Below are positions 8,427 through 16,977 of a DNA stretch of 64,000 bases, piece after piece. The stretch's first letter is position 1; each line of letters begins with the position of its first letter. Origin of the DNA: Halorubrum salinum (GTDB taxonomy: Archaea; Halobacteriota; Halobacteria; Halobacteriales; Haloferacaceae); contig NZ_JANHDO010000002.1 in NCBI RefSeq assembly GCF_024494575.1, positions 1-64,000 on the forward strand, in the 5' to 3' direction. The notes under the pieces were generated by a model that saw nothing but the letters and a program-made list of their open reading frames with translations, made no database searches and was not told the origin of the DNA. The position numbers were made by a program, and so were the translations under genes.

Positions 8427-9905
8427 CTACAGGGCGTCTTCGAGCGCCGACGCGACGCTCCTGGCTTTCTCGGCCAACGGCTCCGGCGTGTCGCCGGCGG
8501 CGACCGACTCTCGGAGGACGTCGTCGTCCACCCGTTCGACGGCTCCGTTCGGACGTTTCACCACGTCCACGTGGAGGTCGACGTAGCGCGCGGCGTCGGG
8601 GAACACTTCGACCGGCGTACAGACGTTGACGTACGTCCCCCGAACCGTCCCGTCGCCGCCGCGGTACGTCGTCGGGTACCACCATCGGCCCTCCTTCAGG
8701 CTCGTCTCCGCGATGTCCCCGGCCTCGCGGTCGACGCCCAGTCCGTCGTAGGTGCCCCCGCCCGTCATCTCGCGCTCTACCGTGACCGACCCGTCGGCGT
8801 CGACCCCCGTCACCGTCGCCTCACCGAGCGTGACGACCCGCCCGTCGGGCTTGCCGTGGTCGATTCGAAGCGCGTCACCCTCCGTCGGGCCGAACGCGTC
8901 CGCCACGACTCCGAACGGGAACTCGGCGTCCGGCCCGGGCTCACAAAGCGCCTCCGCGAGGTCGACGCCCGCGGACGCGCTAGACGTTCCCGCCTTCACC
9001 CGGTGGTGTCCCGGCATCGTCGGGGTCACCTCGCGACGCGCGTCGTCGAGCGCGAACCGGCTCCCCCGTCCGAACCAGACCCACGTGCCGGCGTTCGGGA
9101 GGGCGCTCGGCTCGTCGCGGAGTCGGCTCGCGGCGTCGAGAACGCCGAGGCCCCCGGCCGCCTCGACGACCGAATCCACCCGTTCGGCCGCGTCGACGGC
9201 TCGGCGGAGGCCGGCCTCCAACTCGTCCGTCCCGGCGTCGACCGCGGACGGCTTCCACACGGCTCGCCAGCCCTCGGGCGGCTCCAGTCCGAGCAGGTCG
9301 ACCATTCCCGCGAGTTCGCGCGCGGCCTCGTCGTTTCGGACGTCGACGCGAGTTCCGGACCCCGGTTCGAGCGAGACGAGATCGCCGCCGACCCGAAGCG
9401 AGCCGTCGAGGGCCGGCCGCTGCTCCGTCCACGGCGCGGCGGACTCGCGCACCTGTACCCGGACCGGATCCCCGGCCTCGACGTGATCGTCGACGTTCCC
9501 GTACGGAAGGTACCCCTCCGCGGTCTTCGGACCCCCGCCTCCGTCGCGTTCCGGTTCGCCTGTCCCGACCCGGAGACGCACGACTGCGCCCCCGCCGAGC
9601 GTCTCCGCCACCTCGCCGTCGAGCACCGTTCCGGGCGGAGCCGGGTCGTCCCACGCGAGCGCGTCGAGTCCGATCTCCGCGAGGAGGGCGCGAAGGTCCT
9701 CGACTGCCTCCGGGTCGCCGTGCGCCCCGACGCCCTGTCTGTCCGCGGTCGTCTCCACCCGAACATCGGGAGGTGCGGTCGGGAACTCCGCCTCGAACCG
9801 TCGGCGTATCGGCCCGGACGCATCGACGACCTCGTGGCCTGCCTCCAACAGCAGGCGGGTGATTCCGGTCGTGTAAATGCCGCGAACGCGGGCGTTCACG
9901 GTCAC
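8427..9905 (-). CDS. FAU-1-type RNA-binding ribonuclease (RNase E/G-like), DUF402 domain
   Basis: The product has 492 residues. The N-terminal half begins TVNARVRGIYTTGITRLLLE, an S1/RNase E-like start; the C-terminal third has the DUF402 fold (DGLGVDREAGDIAETSLKEG, RWWYPTTYRGGDGTVRGTYV, TPVEVFPDAARYVDLHVDVV). FAU-1 from Pyrococcus binds AU-rich RNA and has RNase E/G-like activity. The start is a GTG overlapping the TGA of the preceding gene as GTGA, which implies translational coupling. The longer in-frame upstream extension is Arg-rich shadow and was excluded. Confidence 0.85.
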   Translation of the reverse strand: MTVNARVRGIYTTGITRLLLEAGHEVVDASGPIRRRFEAEFPTAPPDVRVETTADRQGVGAHGDPEAVEDLRALLAEIGLDALAWDDPAPPGTVLDGEVAETLGGGAVVRLRVGTGEPERDGGGGPKTAEGYLPYGNVDDHVEAGDPVRVQVRESAAPWTEQRPALDGSLRVGGDLVSLEPGSGTRVDVRNDEAARELAGMVDLLGLEPPEGWRAVWKPSAVDAGTDELEAGLRRAVDAAERVDSVVEAAGGLGVLDAASRLRDEPSALPNAGTWVWFGRGSRFALDDARREVTPTMPGHHRVKAGTSSASAGVDLAEALCEPGPDAEFPFGVVADAFGPTEGDALRIDHGKPDGRVVTLGEATVTGVDADGSVTVEREMTGGGTYDGLGVDREAGDIAETSLKEGRWWYPTTYRGGDGTVRGTYVNVCTPVEVFPDAARYVDLHVDVVKRPNGAVERVDDDVLRESVAAGDTPEPLAEKARSVASALEDAL

Positions 9906-10315
9906 AACACCTCGCGGCTGCGGGCGAACCGGACGCGGTCGTGGAGGGTCCCGCCGAGCGACAGTTCGATCAGAACGGGCCGGCCCCCGTGTTCTCCGTC
10001 CGTGCCTCCGCTCTCGCTCCGGAGCACCCGACCGCCTTCGACCGGGACGCCCCACCCGTCGAGCGAGAGGTATCCCCGGAGGTCGCCGCCGTGAGTGAAC
10101 AGGTCGACGGCGGCCGTCGGGTGTTCCTGGACCGACGCGGTGCTGTGTGACAGTTCCATATCCGAGTAGCACGGGCCGTCCTCGTCGAAGAACGCTCGCA
10201 GACGCTCGGCGTCCTCGGCGACAAGCTCGGCGACGCGGTCGGACGCCGCCGCGATCGCGTCGGTATCGAGCCCCGCCTCCCGGAGCGCCCGCTGGGTCCG
10301 GCTGTCGAAGTGCAT
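9902..10315 (-). CDS. DUF7532-like haloarchaeal protein
   Basis: The product has 137 residues starting MHFDSRTQRALREAGLD. It is soluble and mixed alpha/beta, with a C-terminal part (RPVLIELSLGGTLHDRVRFAR) that reads as beta strands. I know of no function. It overlaps the FAU-1-type gene by GTGA, so the two are almost certainly one transcript and perhaps act together on RNA. An in-frame ATG 15 codons upstream is possible, but MHFD is the more natural start. Its promoter region is shared divergently with the PrsW-like gene. Confidence 0.7.
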   Translation of the reverse strand: MHFDSRTQRALREAGLDTDAIAAASDRVAELVAEDAERLRAFFDEDGPCYSDMELSHSTASVQEHPTAAVDLFTHGGDLRGYLSLDGWGVPVEGGRVLRSESGGTDGEHGGRPVLIELSLGGTLHDRVRFARSREVL

Positions 10316-10392
10316 ACCCTCCGTTTCGGGCGCTCGCGTTTCAAGACTGTCGTCCGCCATCCGTTAAGTGCCTGTGGACGAAATCCGCGCGC

Positions 10393-11403
10393 ATGTCCTC
10401 CCAGTCGGACCCGATCGAGTCGCGTGCCGACGACGACCGCGACCTCTACGACATCGCCACGTGGGAAGAACGAACGTCTCTCGACGGGCTCTCGGTCGCG
10501 TTACACTGGTTCATTACCCGCTCGGCCAAGGCGTTCGTGGTCCTCGTCGCGCTCCTCGGGCTCCTCACCGTACTCGGGTCGATCGGTCTCGGACTCGTCT
10601 TCGATCCGGCGGTCGCGATGCTCGTCGGGCTGTCCGCGGTTCCGGCGCTCGGGCTCGCCGCGTACGTCTACGTCTCGGACGTCACGAGCGGTGAACCCCT
10701 CTCGCTTCTCGTCGCGACGTTCCTGTTGTCGATCCTGACCGCCACGTTCGCGGCGATCCTCAACAGCGTCGCACAGCCGTACTTCCAGCGGTTCGGGTTC
10801 CTCGGCATGGTCGCGTTCTTCTTCGTCATCGTCGGTCCGATAGAGGAGACGGTGAAGCTTCTCGCAGTCCGGCTGTACGCGTACACCGACGCTCGGTTCG
10901 ACGCGGTGATCGACGGGGCGGTGTACGGCGCGATCGCCGGGCTCGGATTCGCCGTCATCGAGAACCTCGTCTACATCGCGCAGTCGGTCGACCTCGGGGA
11001 ACTCACGCTCGGAATCGCGGCACTTGGCGCGGGCGACGGCATCGCCGCGCTCCGCGCGCTGGCGGGGCCGGGCCACGTCATCTACTCGGCGTTCGCGGGG
11101 TACTACCTCGGGCTCGCGAAGTTCAACCCCGGCAACCGCGGGCCGATCGTAGTGAAGGGGCTGATACTCGCCGCCGTCATTCACGCGCTGTACAACACGC
11201 TCGTCGGCCCCGTCACGACGGCGATATCCGGGATCACCGGCATCCCGTCCGTCGGCAGTCTCCTCGTGTTCGTCCTCGCCTTCCAAGGCGCGTTCGGCTA
11301 CGTGTTGTTACGAAAGGTGTGGCGGTACCGCGACGCGTACCTCGACACCCGAGACTCGGTCGATCCCGAGATGGAGCCGGAGCTCACCGAGTTCGAGAGC
11401 TGA
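10393..11403 (+). CDS. PrsW-family intramembrane metalloprotease
   Basis: The product has 336 residues with about eight membrane helices. Family motifs are all present: PIEETVKL (EExxK), GFAVIENLVY, GPGHVIYSAFAGYYLG (metal-ligand His) and IHALYNTLV. PrsW in Bacillus performs site-1 cleavage of the RsiW anti-sigma factor; archaeal targets are unknown. A CGTTAAGTG box sits about 27 bases before the ATG. The C-terminal tail after YRDAYLDTRD is acidic and cytosolic. Confidence 0.88.
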   Translation: MSSQSDPIESRADDDRDLYDIATWEERTSLDGLSVALHWFITRSAKAFVVLVALLGLLTVLGSIGLGLVFDPAVAMLVGLSAVPALGLAAYVYVSDVTSGEPLSLLVATFLLSILTATFAAILNSVAQPYFQRFGFLGMVAFFFVIVGPIEETVKLLAVRLYAYTDARFDAVIDGAVYGAIAGLGFAVIENLVYIAQSVDLGELTLGIAALGAGDGIAALRALAGPGHVIYSAFAGYYLGLAKFNPGNRGPIVVKGLILAAVIHALYNTLVGPVTTAISGITGIPSVGSLLVFVLAFQGAFGYVLLRKVWRYRDAYLDTRDSVDPEMEPELTEFES

Positions 11404-11414
11404 CCGGCCCGTTG

Positions 11415-12392
11415 TTACGGCGGGTTCTCGACTCGGGACCGGTCGCCAGTTCCGGCGGTGAGCGCGCTCGCGAGCGCGCCCTTGACGACGACCTCATCGC
11501 CGAGCGCGGTCAGCCTGATCTCGGGAACGTTGATGAACACCATGTCCGCGAGCTTCTCTCGGACGGGATCCAAGACGCGGTCGGGGTTGTTGAGCGCGAC
11601 TGCCCCCCCGACGCTCACGACGAGCGGCGCGTACGCGTGAATGACGTTGGCGATTCCCATCGCGTTCCAGTGTGCGACCTGGTCTATCACGTGGTCGGCG
11701 AACGTGTCCTCGCCCGCGGCCTCGAACACGTCGACCGCGGTGAAGTCGGGGTCTTCCACCGGGAGCACCGTCTCGACGGGGTCTTCCTCGTGTAGTTCGC
11801 GGGCGTACTCCGGGATGTTGTTGCCGGAGCAGTACCCCTCCCAGTGGCCGTCGAGCCCGCAGCCGCAGGTCATGAAGCCGTGGGGGTCGACGGTCATGTG
11901 GCCCACCTCGCCGGCGTTGCCGTCCCAGCCCGAGAGCACGTTGCCGTCGACGGCGACGCCCGCGCCGATCCCGGACGAGATAGTGAGGTACACCATGTCG
12001 TCCGGGTTGCGCTCGGAGTGGAACCGCTCCCCGATGACGCCCGCGATCGTGTCGTTGTGGAGGTACACCTCTTCGGTGTCTAAAAGCCGTGAGACCGGGC
12101 CGACGAGCGGGATGCGCTCGACCGTGTCCGGGAGGTTCGCCGGACCCTGAACCACGCCGGCGGCGAGGTCGAGCGGCCCGATCGACCCGATGCCGGCCGC
12201 GGTCACCGTCGACGGGTCGACGTCGGCGTTCGCGCACGCCCCGCGGACGACGCCCAAAACCGCCTCGGTCACGGCGATCCCGTTCGGTCCGCGGGGCGTT
12301 CCTCGCGAGTCGCTCCCGAGAACGGTCGCCGTTTCGTCGCCGACGACCGCCCGAACGTTCGTCGCCCCGAGGTCGACGCCCACGTAGTGCAT
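11415..12392 (-). CDS. ROK-family sugar kinase, probable glucokinase
   Basis: The product has 325 residues. The phosphate-binding motif VGVDLGATNVRAVVGD opens the protein. GNAGEVGHMTVDP carries the ROK substrate and zinc His, and CGCGLDGHWEGYCSG is the zinc-binding loop. It would phosphorylate glucose or a related hexose with ATP; in this group sugar degradation is mostly by the semi-phosphorylated Entner-Doudoroff route, so a feeder role is possible. A CTTAAG box (12418-12423) lies about 28 bases upstream of the ATG. It is convergent with the PrsW-like gene, 11 bases apart. Confidence 0.88.
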   Translation of the reverse strand: MHYVGVDLGATNVRAVVGDETATVLGSDSRGTPRGPNGIAVTEAVLGVVRGACANADVDPSTVTAAGIGSIGPLDLAAGVVQGPANLPDTVERIPLVGPVSRLLDTEEVYLHNDTIAGVIGERFHSERNPDDMVYLTISSGIGAGVAVDGNVLSGWDGNAGEVGHMTVDPHGFMTCGCGLDGHWEGYCSGNNIPEYARELHEEDPVETVLPVEDPDFTAVDVFEAAGEDTFADHVIDQVAHWNAMGIANVIHAYAPLVVSVGGAVALNNPDRVLDPVREKLADMVFINVPEIRLTALGDEVVVKGALASALTAGTGDRSRVENPP

Positions 12393-12464
12393 CGGGTAAA
12401 CGGGCGAACCGGTATCACTTAAGCAGGACGCTTCTGGGGACCCGCGGCGTGCCGACGCGGCGGG

Positions 12465-12923
12465 TTAGGCCGTGACGTCTCGAACGAACGTCACCGGACA
12501 GGGAGCAGAGAGCATGACCTCCTGTGCGACGCTGCCGAACACGGCCTTTCCGGTCGGCGAACGCCGACGGCCGCCCACGACGACTCGGTCTGCGCCGACG
12601 TCAGTCGCCGCCTCGGTGACCTCGTCGGCGAGGTCACCGACTGCCCCCCGGACGGAGTAGCGCACGTCGGCGGCCGAGAGGGCGTCCCCGAGCGCGCGCG
12701 TCGTGGTGTGCCGTTCCGCGACGGCGTCCGGTATCGAGCCCTCGCCACCTCCGTCGACCCCGAGCTTCGCTCGGATGCGCTCGAACTCCGACCCGTCGAA
12801 CACGTGGACTAACACCACCTCCGCGCTCGCCGGTTCGGCCACGGCGATAGCCTCCTTCGCGAGCTGTGCTGTCTGTGCCTCACCTTCGGTCCCGACCGCC
12901 AAGACGACCGTATCGATGCTCAT
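12465..12923 (-). CDS. universal stress protein, UspA family
   Basis: The product has 152 residues with one Usp domain. The ATP-binding signature GGRRRSPTGKAVFGS (GxxG plus G-x9-GS/T) is present near the C-terminus, so it is likely the nucleotide-binding type. Two regulatory-looking elements lie upstream: a TATA-like GATTAAAATG about 27 bases before the start and a 16-bp AT palindrome about 55 bases upstream. The substrate or stress response is not shown. Confidence 0.9.
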   Translation of the reverse strand: MSIDTVVLAVGTEGEAQTAQLAKEAIAVAEPASAEVVLVHVFDGSEFERIRAKLGVDGGGEGSIPDAVAERHTTTRALGDALSAADVRYSVRGAVGDLADEVTEAATDVGADRVVVGGRRRSPTGKAVFGSVAQEVMLSAPCPVTFVRDVTA

Positions 12924-12975
12924 AGGTTCCGTTAGTGCCCGATCAGATTAAAATGTGCAGTTTTTAACTCAGTTC

Positions 12976-12991
12976 TGAATAAATTTATTCA
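12976..12991. promoter_or_regulatory. 16-bp AT palindrome upstream of uspA, putative operator
   Basis: TGAATAAATTTATTCA is a perfect palindrome, with no G or C outside the end TG/CA. It stands in DNA that is otherwise mostly over 60% GC, about 25 bases upstream of the uspA TATA-like box. Dimeric archaeal regulators of the Lrp/AsnC and TrmB types commonly bind such sites. The bound factor is unknown. Confidence 0.5.
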
Positions 12992-13062
12992 ATCAATCCT
13001 GACAGTCTCGGCGGCCCGCGTCGCCGCCGATGTGGCGTGTCGCCTGAGCGGGCGTCCGTCCC

Positions 13063-13126
13063 GGCTCGCGTCCGGATGCCCGCCTCGGCTCGCGTCCGGA
13101 TGTCCGCCTCGGCTCGCGTTCTGACG
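13063..13126. repeat. 24-bp tandem repeat, three copies
   Basis: The unit beginning CTCGCGTCCGGATG recurs with period 24 at 13065, 13089 and 13113; the first two copies are near-identical and the third diverges after CTCGCGTT. It lies in the 300-base gap between uspA and the DUF5611 gene, where I see no gene. Confidence 0.75.
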
Positions 13127-13226
13127 CCTGTCCGTCGAGATCGCTCGGCACACGCTTCGCTCGGTGCGGTTGCTGCGGCGAGAGAACAGATCCGACCGCC
13201 GAGACACCGGCCGACGTGAGTTCGTC

Positions 13227-13610
13227 TTAGTAGTCCGGCGCGTCGTCCTCGACTTCGCGCTTCAACGAGTCGCGCCGCGATTTCGCATCGCGGCCGGTGG
13301 CTTCGAGTAAGAAGTCGTTTTTGGCGTCGACGGCGTCGGCCGCGGCGTCGGCGTTGCCCTCCGCGATGACGTCTTCGGCTGGCCGCTCCTCGAAGTGGAC
13401 CGCGAGTTTGTCCTTCTTACTTCCGTACTCGGCCGCACCGGCCACGATGCGCTCGAACACGGGGTTGTCGGGGTCCTCGACGACGTACAGTTCGTGGCCC
13501 TCCCACTCCTCGGTATCGCTGACTTCGCCGAAGTACTCCTCGATCGAGCCCTTCAGATCGGGCATTCGGTCTCCGAGATGCTCGCCGCGTCGCATCTTGT
13601 ACTCCTTCAT
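13227..13610 (-). CDS. DUF5611-like conserved archaeal protein
   Basis: The product has 127 residues, beginning MKEYKMRRGEHLGDRMPDLK. It is soluble and compact with a strongly charged C-terminal helix region. It matches what I recall of DUF5611, a small family found in haloarchaea and methanogens with no known function. A GTTTAGG box lies about 27 bases upstream (rc, near 13637). It is on the same strand as the zinc-ribbon gene upstream but has its own promoter. Confidence 0.7.
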   Translation of the reverse strand: MKEYKMRRGEHLGDRMPDLKGSIEEYFGEVSDTEEWEGHELYVVEDPDNPVFERIVAGAAEYGSKKDKLAVHFEERPAEDVIAEGNADAAADAVDAKNDFLLEATGRDAKSRRDSLKREVEDDAPDY

Positions 13611-13697
13611 ATCGGCACCGTTCGATTGGGGTGCCTAAACCAGTTTCGTCACGGGGTTCGCCGCCGCTGAGCGGTGTCTCGGCGCGATTCCGAGCCG

Positions 13698-14738
13698 TCA
13701 GATCGGTCGCTCGTCGATGTATCCGCGCTTGCACTCGGGACAGATGTCCCCCGCTCGCATGGAGTTTCCGTCGGCAGACCGCGTCATCTCGCACTCGGGA
13801 CAGTAGTACTCCGTCGTCACGTCGTCGCTCGCCGTTCCGAGATCCGGACTCGAACCGTGGGTGATCGGTGCTCCGTCGTCCACCGCGGACCGGTCCGCAC
13901 CGCCCGCCGCGCTCGCATCGCTCGATTCCGGTGCGGTCACGTACTCGACGTCCTCGTCTGCCGCCGCCTCGGCCGCCTCCGGAGTGAGGCCGCCGCCGAA
14001 CTCGACGTTCCCGTCCGCGTCGCCGTCGTCGATCTCCGCGCTGAACCCCTCGTCTTCTCCCCGTTGCTCGGGCCACGGCGTCGGGTCCTCGCCCGCCGAT
14101 TCCGCTTCCTCGACGTCCGGCCACGCGCCTCGCTCTCGCTCACCGGCTTCCGCCTCAGTCTCCTCGTCGAGGATAACGCCGTCGTCGCCGTCCGCGGCCT
14201 CGCCGGTCGCCGGTTCCTCCTCGGCGTCCGTCTCTGGGGACCCGGCCTGCTCCCGCGCTCCGTCGCCATCGTCGGCCCCCTCGTCGAGAAGTTCCGCATC
14301 CTCCTCGCTGCGTGCAGTTCCCCCGCTCTCGGTCGCGGCCGGCGCGTCGGCCGTCGGCTCCTCGCCGGATACGGCGTCGGTCGGCCCCTCGTCGATGATC
14401 ACCGCGTCCTCTTCCGCCGCGTCGGCGTCTCCGAGATCGACAGCGCTGCTCGACGCGGCGGCGCTCGGTTCGTCGGCCGCTCCGCCAGCGGAATCGGTTG
14501 CTTCGGGCTCGCCCGTGCCCGCCGTCCCATCGCCCGTTTCGGTTCCGACGGCGGCCTCCTCGGCCAACTGCTCCATCGTCGTGACCTCGGTGTTTTCGCT
14601 GACGATCTGCGTCTCGCCGCAGCGAGCGCAGGTCTTCACCTCGGTGACGGTCGTGACGACCTCGTTCCCGTCTTCCTCCCGTTCGCGCTGTAGTTCGGGT
14701 TCGTCGAAGTCGTGTCCGAGCAGACACCTGAGTCCCAT
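13698..14738 (-). CDS. acidic protein with zinc ribbons at both ends (DUF7093-like)
   Basis: The product has 346 residues. The N-terminal 50 hold MGLRCLLGHDF and TCARCGETQ, half-sites of a treble-clef or ribbon. The last 60 hold YYCPECEMTRSADGNSMRAG and ICPECKRGYI, a second zinc ribbon. Between them are about 230 residues of low-complexity Glu/Asp/Ala/Gly sequence, presumably disordered. The layout suggests an adaptor binding nucleic acid or protein at both ends. A TTTTTACG box (rc, near 14765) is about 28 bases upstream. No function is known. Confidence 0.75.
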   Translation of the reverse strand: MGLRCLLGHDFDEPELQREREEDGNEVVTTVTEVKTCARCGETQIVSENTEVTTMEQLAEEAAVGTETGDGTAGTGEPEATDSAGGAADEPSAAASSSAVDLGDADAAEEDAVIIDEGPTDAVSGEEPTADAPAATESGGTARSEEDAELLDEGADDGDGAREQAGSPETDAEEEPATGEAADGDDGVILDEETEAEAGERERGAWPDVEEAESAGEDPTPWPEQRGEDEGFSAEIDDGDADGNVEFGGGLTPEAAEAAADEDVEYVTAPESSDASAAGGADRSAVDDGAPITHGSSPDLGTASDDVTTEYYCPECEMTRSADGNSMRAGDICPECKRGYIDERPI

Positions 14739-14880
14739 TATGCCACCTCTGCGGTGCCGAAGCGTAAAAAACGCCCCGTCCGGCGTCTGACGATCGGCAC
14801 ACGGTCTCTCACTTCGTTCCCCTCGTCGACACGACGTGACACAGACTCTTTGTGGGTCGCCCTCGTATCAGTGACCGTCT

Positions 14881-15195
14881 ATGCCGACCGTATCCTATCA
14901 GGGCGAGGAGATCGAGTGCGAGAAAGGCGATATCTTACGCGACGTGCTCGCGGAGGCCGGCCTCTCCGTGTACAACGGGAAATCCGAGGCGCTCAACTGC
15001 CGCGGAATGGGGTCGTGTGGCACGTGCGCGGTCAAGATCGAGGGCGACGTCAGCGAGCCCGATAAGAAGGAAAAAGCCCGGCTCTGGCTTCCCCCGCACC
15101 ACCCGAGCCACGACGTGCGCCTCGCGTGTCAGGCCCGCGTCGAAGGCGACGTCGAGGTGACGAAGGGCCGCGGGCTGTGGGGCCAACACGTCTGA
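14881..15195 (+). CDS. soluble [2Fe-2S] ferredoxin
   Basis: The product has 104 residues of the plant/vertebrate ferredoxin fold. Ligands are C40, C46 and C49 in NCRGMGSCGTCA and C83 in RLACQAR. The CX5CX2C spacing differs from the CX4CX2C of the main halophilic ferredoxin and of the membrane-bound one in this window. It has no N-terminal halophilic insertion, so it is probably a specialised partner rather than the bulk electron carrier. No partner enzyme is adjacent. Confidence 0.9.
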   Translation: MPTVSYQGEEIECEKGDILRDVLAEAGLSVYNGKSEALNCRGMGSCGTCAVKIEGDVSEPDKKEKARLWLPPHHPSHDVRLACQARVEGDVEVTKGRGLWGQHV

Positions 15196-15344
15196 TCGCC
15201 CCGCCCGATCGCTGTGGCCGCCGCTCGGTGCGCGGATAACAACCCGCAACGGACGAGGTCCGCAGCGCGGGCAGAATGGTTCAGTATCGCGTGTCAGAGC
15301 CGTGTTCGGCGTCAGCCGGACCGACCCGCCTAATCGGTATCGGC

Positions 15345-15539
15345 TTACTGCCGAACGACGTTGGACGCGCGCGGGCCCTTGTCGGAGGACTCGATTTCGA
15401 ACTCGAGCTCCTGTCCCTCTTCGAGGTCGGGGCCGCCGACGTCTTCCATGTGGAAGAACACGTCGTCGTCTGCGTCGTCAGTCTCGATGAATCCGTAGCC
15501 GCCAGTGTCGTTGAAGAAATCAACCTTTCCGGTCGCCAT
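15345..15539 (-). CDS. cspA: cold shock domain protein
   Basis: The product has 64 residues and is a single cold-shock domain. RNP1 appears as GGYGFIET and RNP2 as DVFFHMED, with the usual ATGKVDFFND start. It would bind single-stranded nucleic acid and act as an RNA chaperone. A TATA-like CCTTATCC (rc, near 15568) lies about 30 bases upstream, consistent with a leaderless message. Confidence 0.95.
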   Translation of the reverse strand: MATGKVDFFNDTGGYGFIETDDADDDVFFHMEDVGGPDLEEGQELEFEIESSDKGPRASNVVRQ

Positions 15540-15783
15540 TGCAACTCAACGAACGCCCGCTTGGGGGATAAGGATTGCGAGTGTACAGTTACCACGACAG
15601 CTGCCGGACATTCGTGTTCCGTATTGGAACCTGAAGCGGCGGACAGTGAGTATTTATCGGACGAGGGATTCACAGACCGACCGTTCCCTCGATTCGATCG
15701 CTGAGACGAACCGAACCGACTATTCGCCACCGGCCCCTCAATCCGATCCAAACGCGTATCCTCGCTCGGCGTGAACCGATCCC

Positions 15784-16290
15784 ATGTTCCGGTCCCTCCG
15801 CGAGAACGGTCCGGCGCTGCTCGTTCCCGCCGCGTGGCTCGTCGTCGCCGCGACGGTCCTTGAGATCGTCTCGACACACGCCCTGTTCGTCGCCCACGTC
15901 GTCATGAGCGTCCTCCTCGTCGCGTTCCTCGCGGCCTCTTGGCGGGACATGGACGCCGACGTGCTCCGTGCGTGGCGGCTCGTGGTTCTCGTCGGCACGC
16001 CGGTCACCCTCGCCGGCGTCGCGGGCTTCCTCGCGCTCTGGGGCGTCCCCCCGCGTGCGCTGTTCGCCCTCTCCGTTTTCGGGTGGATGCTGCTTCCCGC
16101 GGCCGGGTTCTTGTACACGGCTCGGCGGGTCGAAGTCGGCGCCCGGATCTACGAGGTCGGGGCCGCCTGCTGTGTCGCCGGTGCGGTCGCCGTCGTCGCC
16201 GCCTCGTCTCCGCCGGGAATCGTCGCCGGTCTCGCGCTCGTCGGCCTCGGCCAGACCGCCGGCATCCTCGACGCCACGCTTCGGTACTGA
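15784..16290 (+). CDS. five-helix membrane protein, unknown function
   Basis: The product has 168 residues with about five hydrophobic helices (roughly 12-30, 34-52, 62-86, 90-110 and 120-160) and short loops. No known motif is seen. Its codon bias and Ala/Val/Leu composition match the neighbours, so it is a real gene. The ATG was chosen because it directly precedes a positively charged then hydrophobic start (FRSLRENGPALLVPAAWL). Confidence 0.7.
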   Translation: MFRSLRENGPALLVPAAWLVVAATVLEIVSTHALFVAHVVMSVLLVAFLAASWRDMDADVLRAWRLVVLVGTPVTLAGVAGFLALWGVPPRALFALSVFGWMLLPAAGFLYTARRVEVGARIYEVGAACCVAGAVAVVAASSPPGIVAGLALVGLGQTAGILDATLRY

Positions 16291-16336
16291 ATGCCTCCCC
16301 CAAGCATATCTACCGTTCCGGGCCGTAGACGTTCGC

Positions 16337-16669
16337 ATGGTCGAGGTCGGAACGGTCTACCTCGCAGTCATCGGCGTGCTGTTGCTCGCCGTGCTCGCAC
16401 TGGGACTCCGCGTCCTCGGCGATATCTTCAACGAAGCGAGGGAGCGTCACCGCCGGCGAAAATCTGGCGATCTGGAGTCGCACACCGAGGATGAGACGTC
16501 AGTCCCCGGTCCGTCAACATCGCCAGACGAAGCCGCGGACACCGAGAGGGAAACCGGGGAGCGCGACCGAGATGGTGCGTCGGTCCCGTGTCCCCGATGT
16601 GGCGCGATCAACGACCCGGCGTTCAGCTACTGTCGTCAGTGCGCGTCGCGGCTTCGACCTACGGGATGA
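16337..16669 (+). CDS. membrane-anchored zinc-ribbon protein (DUF7577-like)
   Basis: The product has 110 residues. One N-terminal helix (about 5-27) is followed by a charged linker of about 50 residues and a C-terminal zinc ribbon, CPRCGAIND then YCRQCASRL (CxxC twice). A GCATATCTA box lies about 27 bases before the ATG. It ends seven bases before the distal attachment repeat of the tRNA-Phe element, so it marks the outside border of that element. Confidence 0.8.
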   Translation: MVEVGTVYLAVIGVLLLAVLALGLRVLGDIFNEARERHRRRKSGDLESHTEDETSVPGPSTSPDEAADTERETGERDRDGASVPCPRCGAINDPAFSYCRQCASRLRPTG

Positions 16670-16676
16670 GTCACGT

Positions 16677-16699
16677 CCGCCTCCCCGATTTGAACGGGG
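16677..16699 (+). repeat. distal attachment-site copy of the tRNA-Phe 3' end
   Basis: These 23 bases, beginning CCGCCTCCCCGATTTGAACG, are identical to 18441-18463, which is the 3' acceptor and T-arm part of tRNA-Phe. It is a direct repeat in the same orientation as the tRNA copy. Such 3'-end duplications are left when a tyrosine-integrase element inserts in a tRNA gene. The sequence between the copies is treated as the element. Confidence 0.8.
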
Positions 16700-16739
16700 A
16701 ATAACCCAGAGAGCACACATCCTCACTCCGGCTGGTGTT

Positions 16740-16957
16740 CGGAGAAACACGAGCGAAACTGAACTCGAACACATTTCCCCGGCTGAAGCCAAAGACATGT
16801 ACCTGAACGATAGAAAAAACGGGGTATCGGAAACCACACTCGGCGGCTACCGTTATCGGCTCACAGTACCCATTCGCTGGAGCGAGAACGTCGCTCGACG
16901 ATATGAACGACCTCTCGGGGCGAAAGCTACACTCGGAAGAGCGACGACGGAACCCTA
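16740..16957 (+). pseudogene. degenerate tyrosine integrase (N-terminal SAM-like domain only)
   Basis: From 16752 one frame reads SETELEHISPAEAKDMYLND then RKNGVSETTLGGYRYRLT, very like the N-terminal SAM-like domain of haloarchaeal phage-type integrases. Around 16884-16888 the match moves to another frame (TSLDDMNDLSGRKLHSEERR), so at least one frameshift has occurred. The match stops where the histidine kinase 3' end begins, so the catalytic domain is missing. It lies immediately inside the distal attachment repeat, the normal place for an integrase. Not functional as read. Confidence 0.7.
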
Positions 16958-16977
16958 AGCCGATAACGACTCTCGGA

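Noticed and set aside
8415-10094. 559-codon plus-strand frame opposite the FAU-1-type gene
   Set aside because: The minus strand has DUF402 and RNase E/G-like sequence and translational coupling; the plus frame shows no recognisable domain.
13063-13126. Possible CRISPR or coding minisatellite
   Set aside because: There are no spacers, only three copies, and neither strand has a supported gene.
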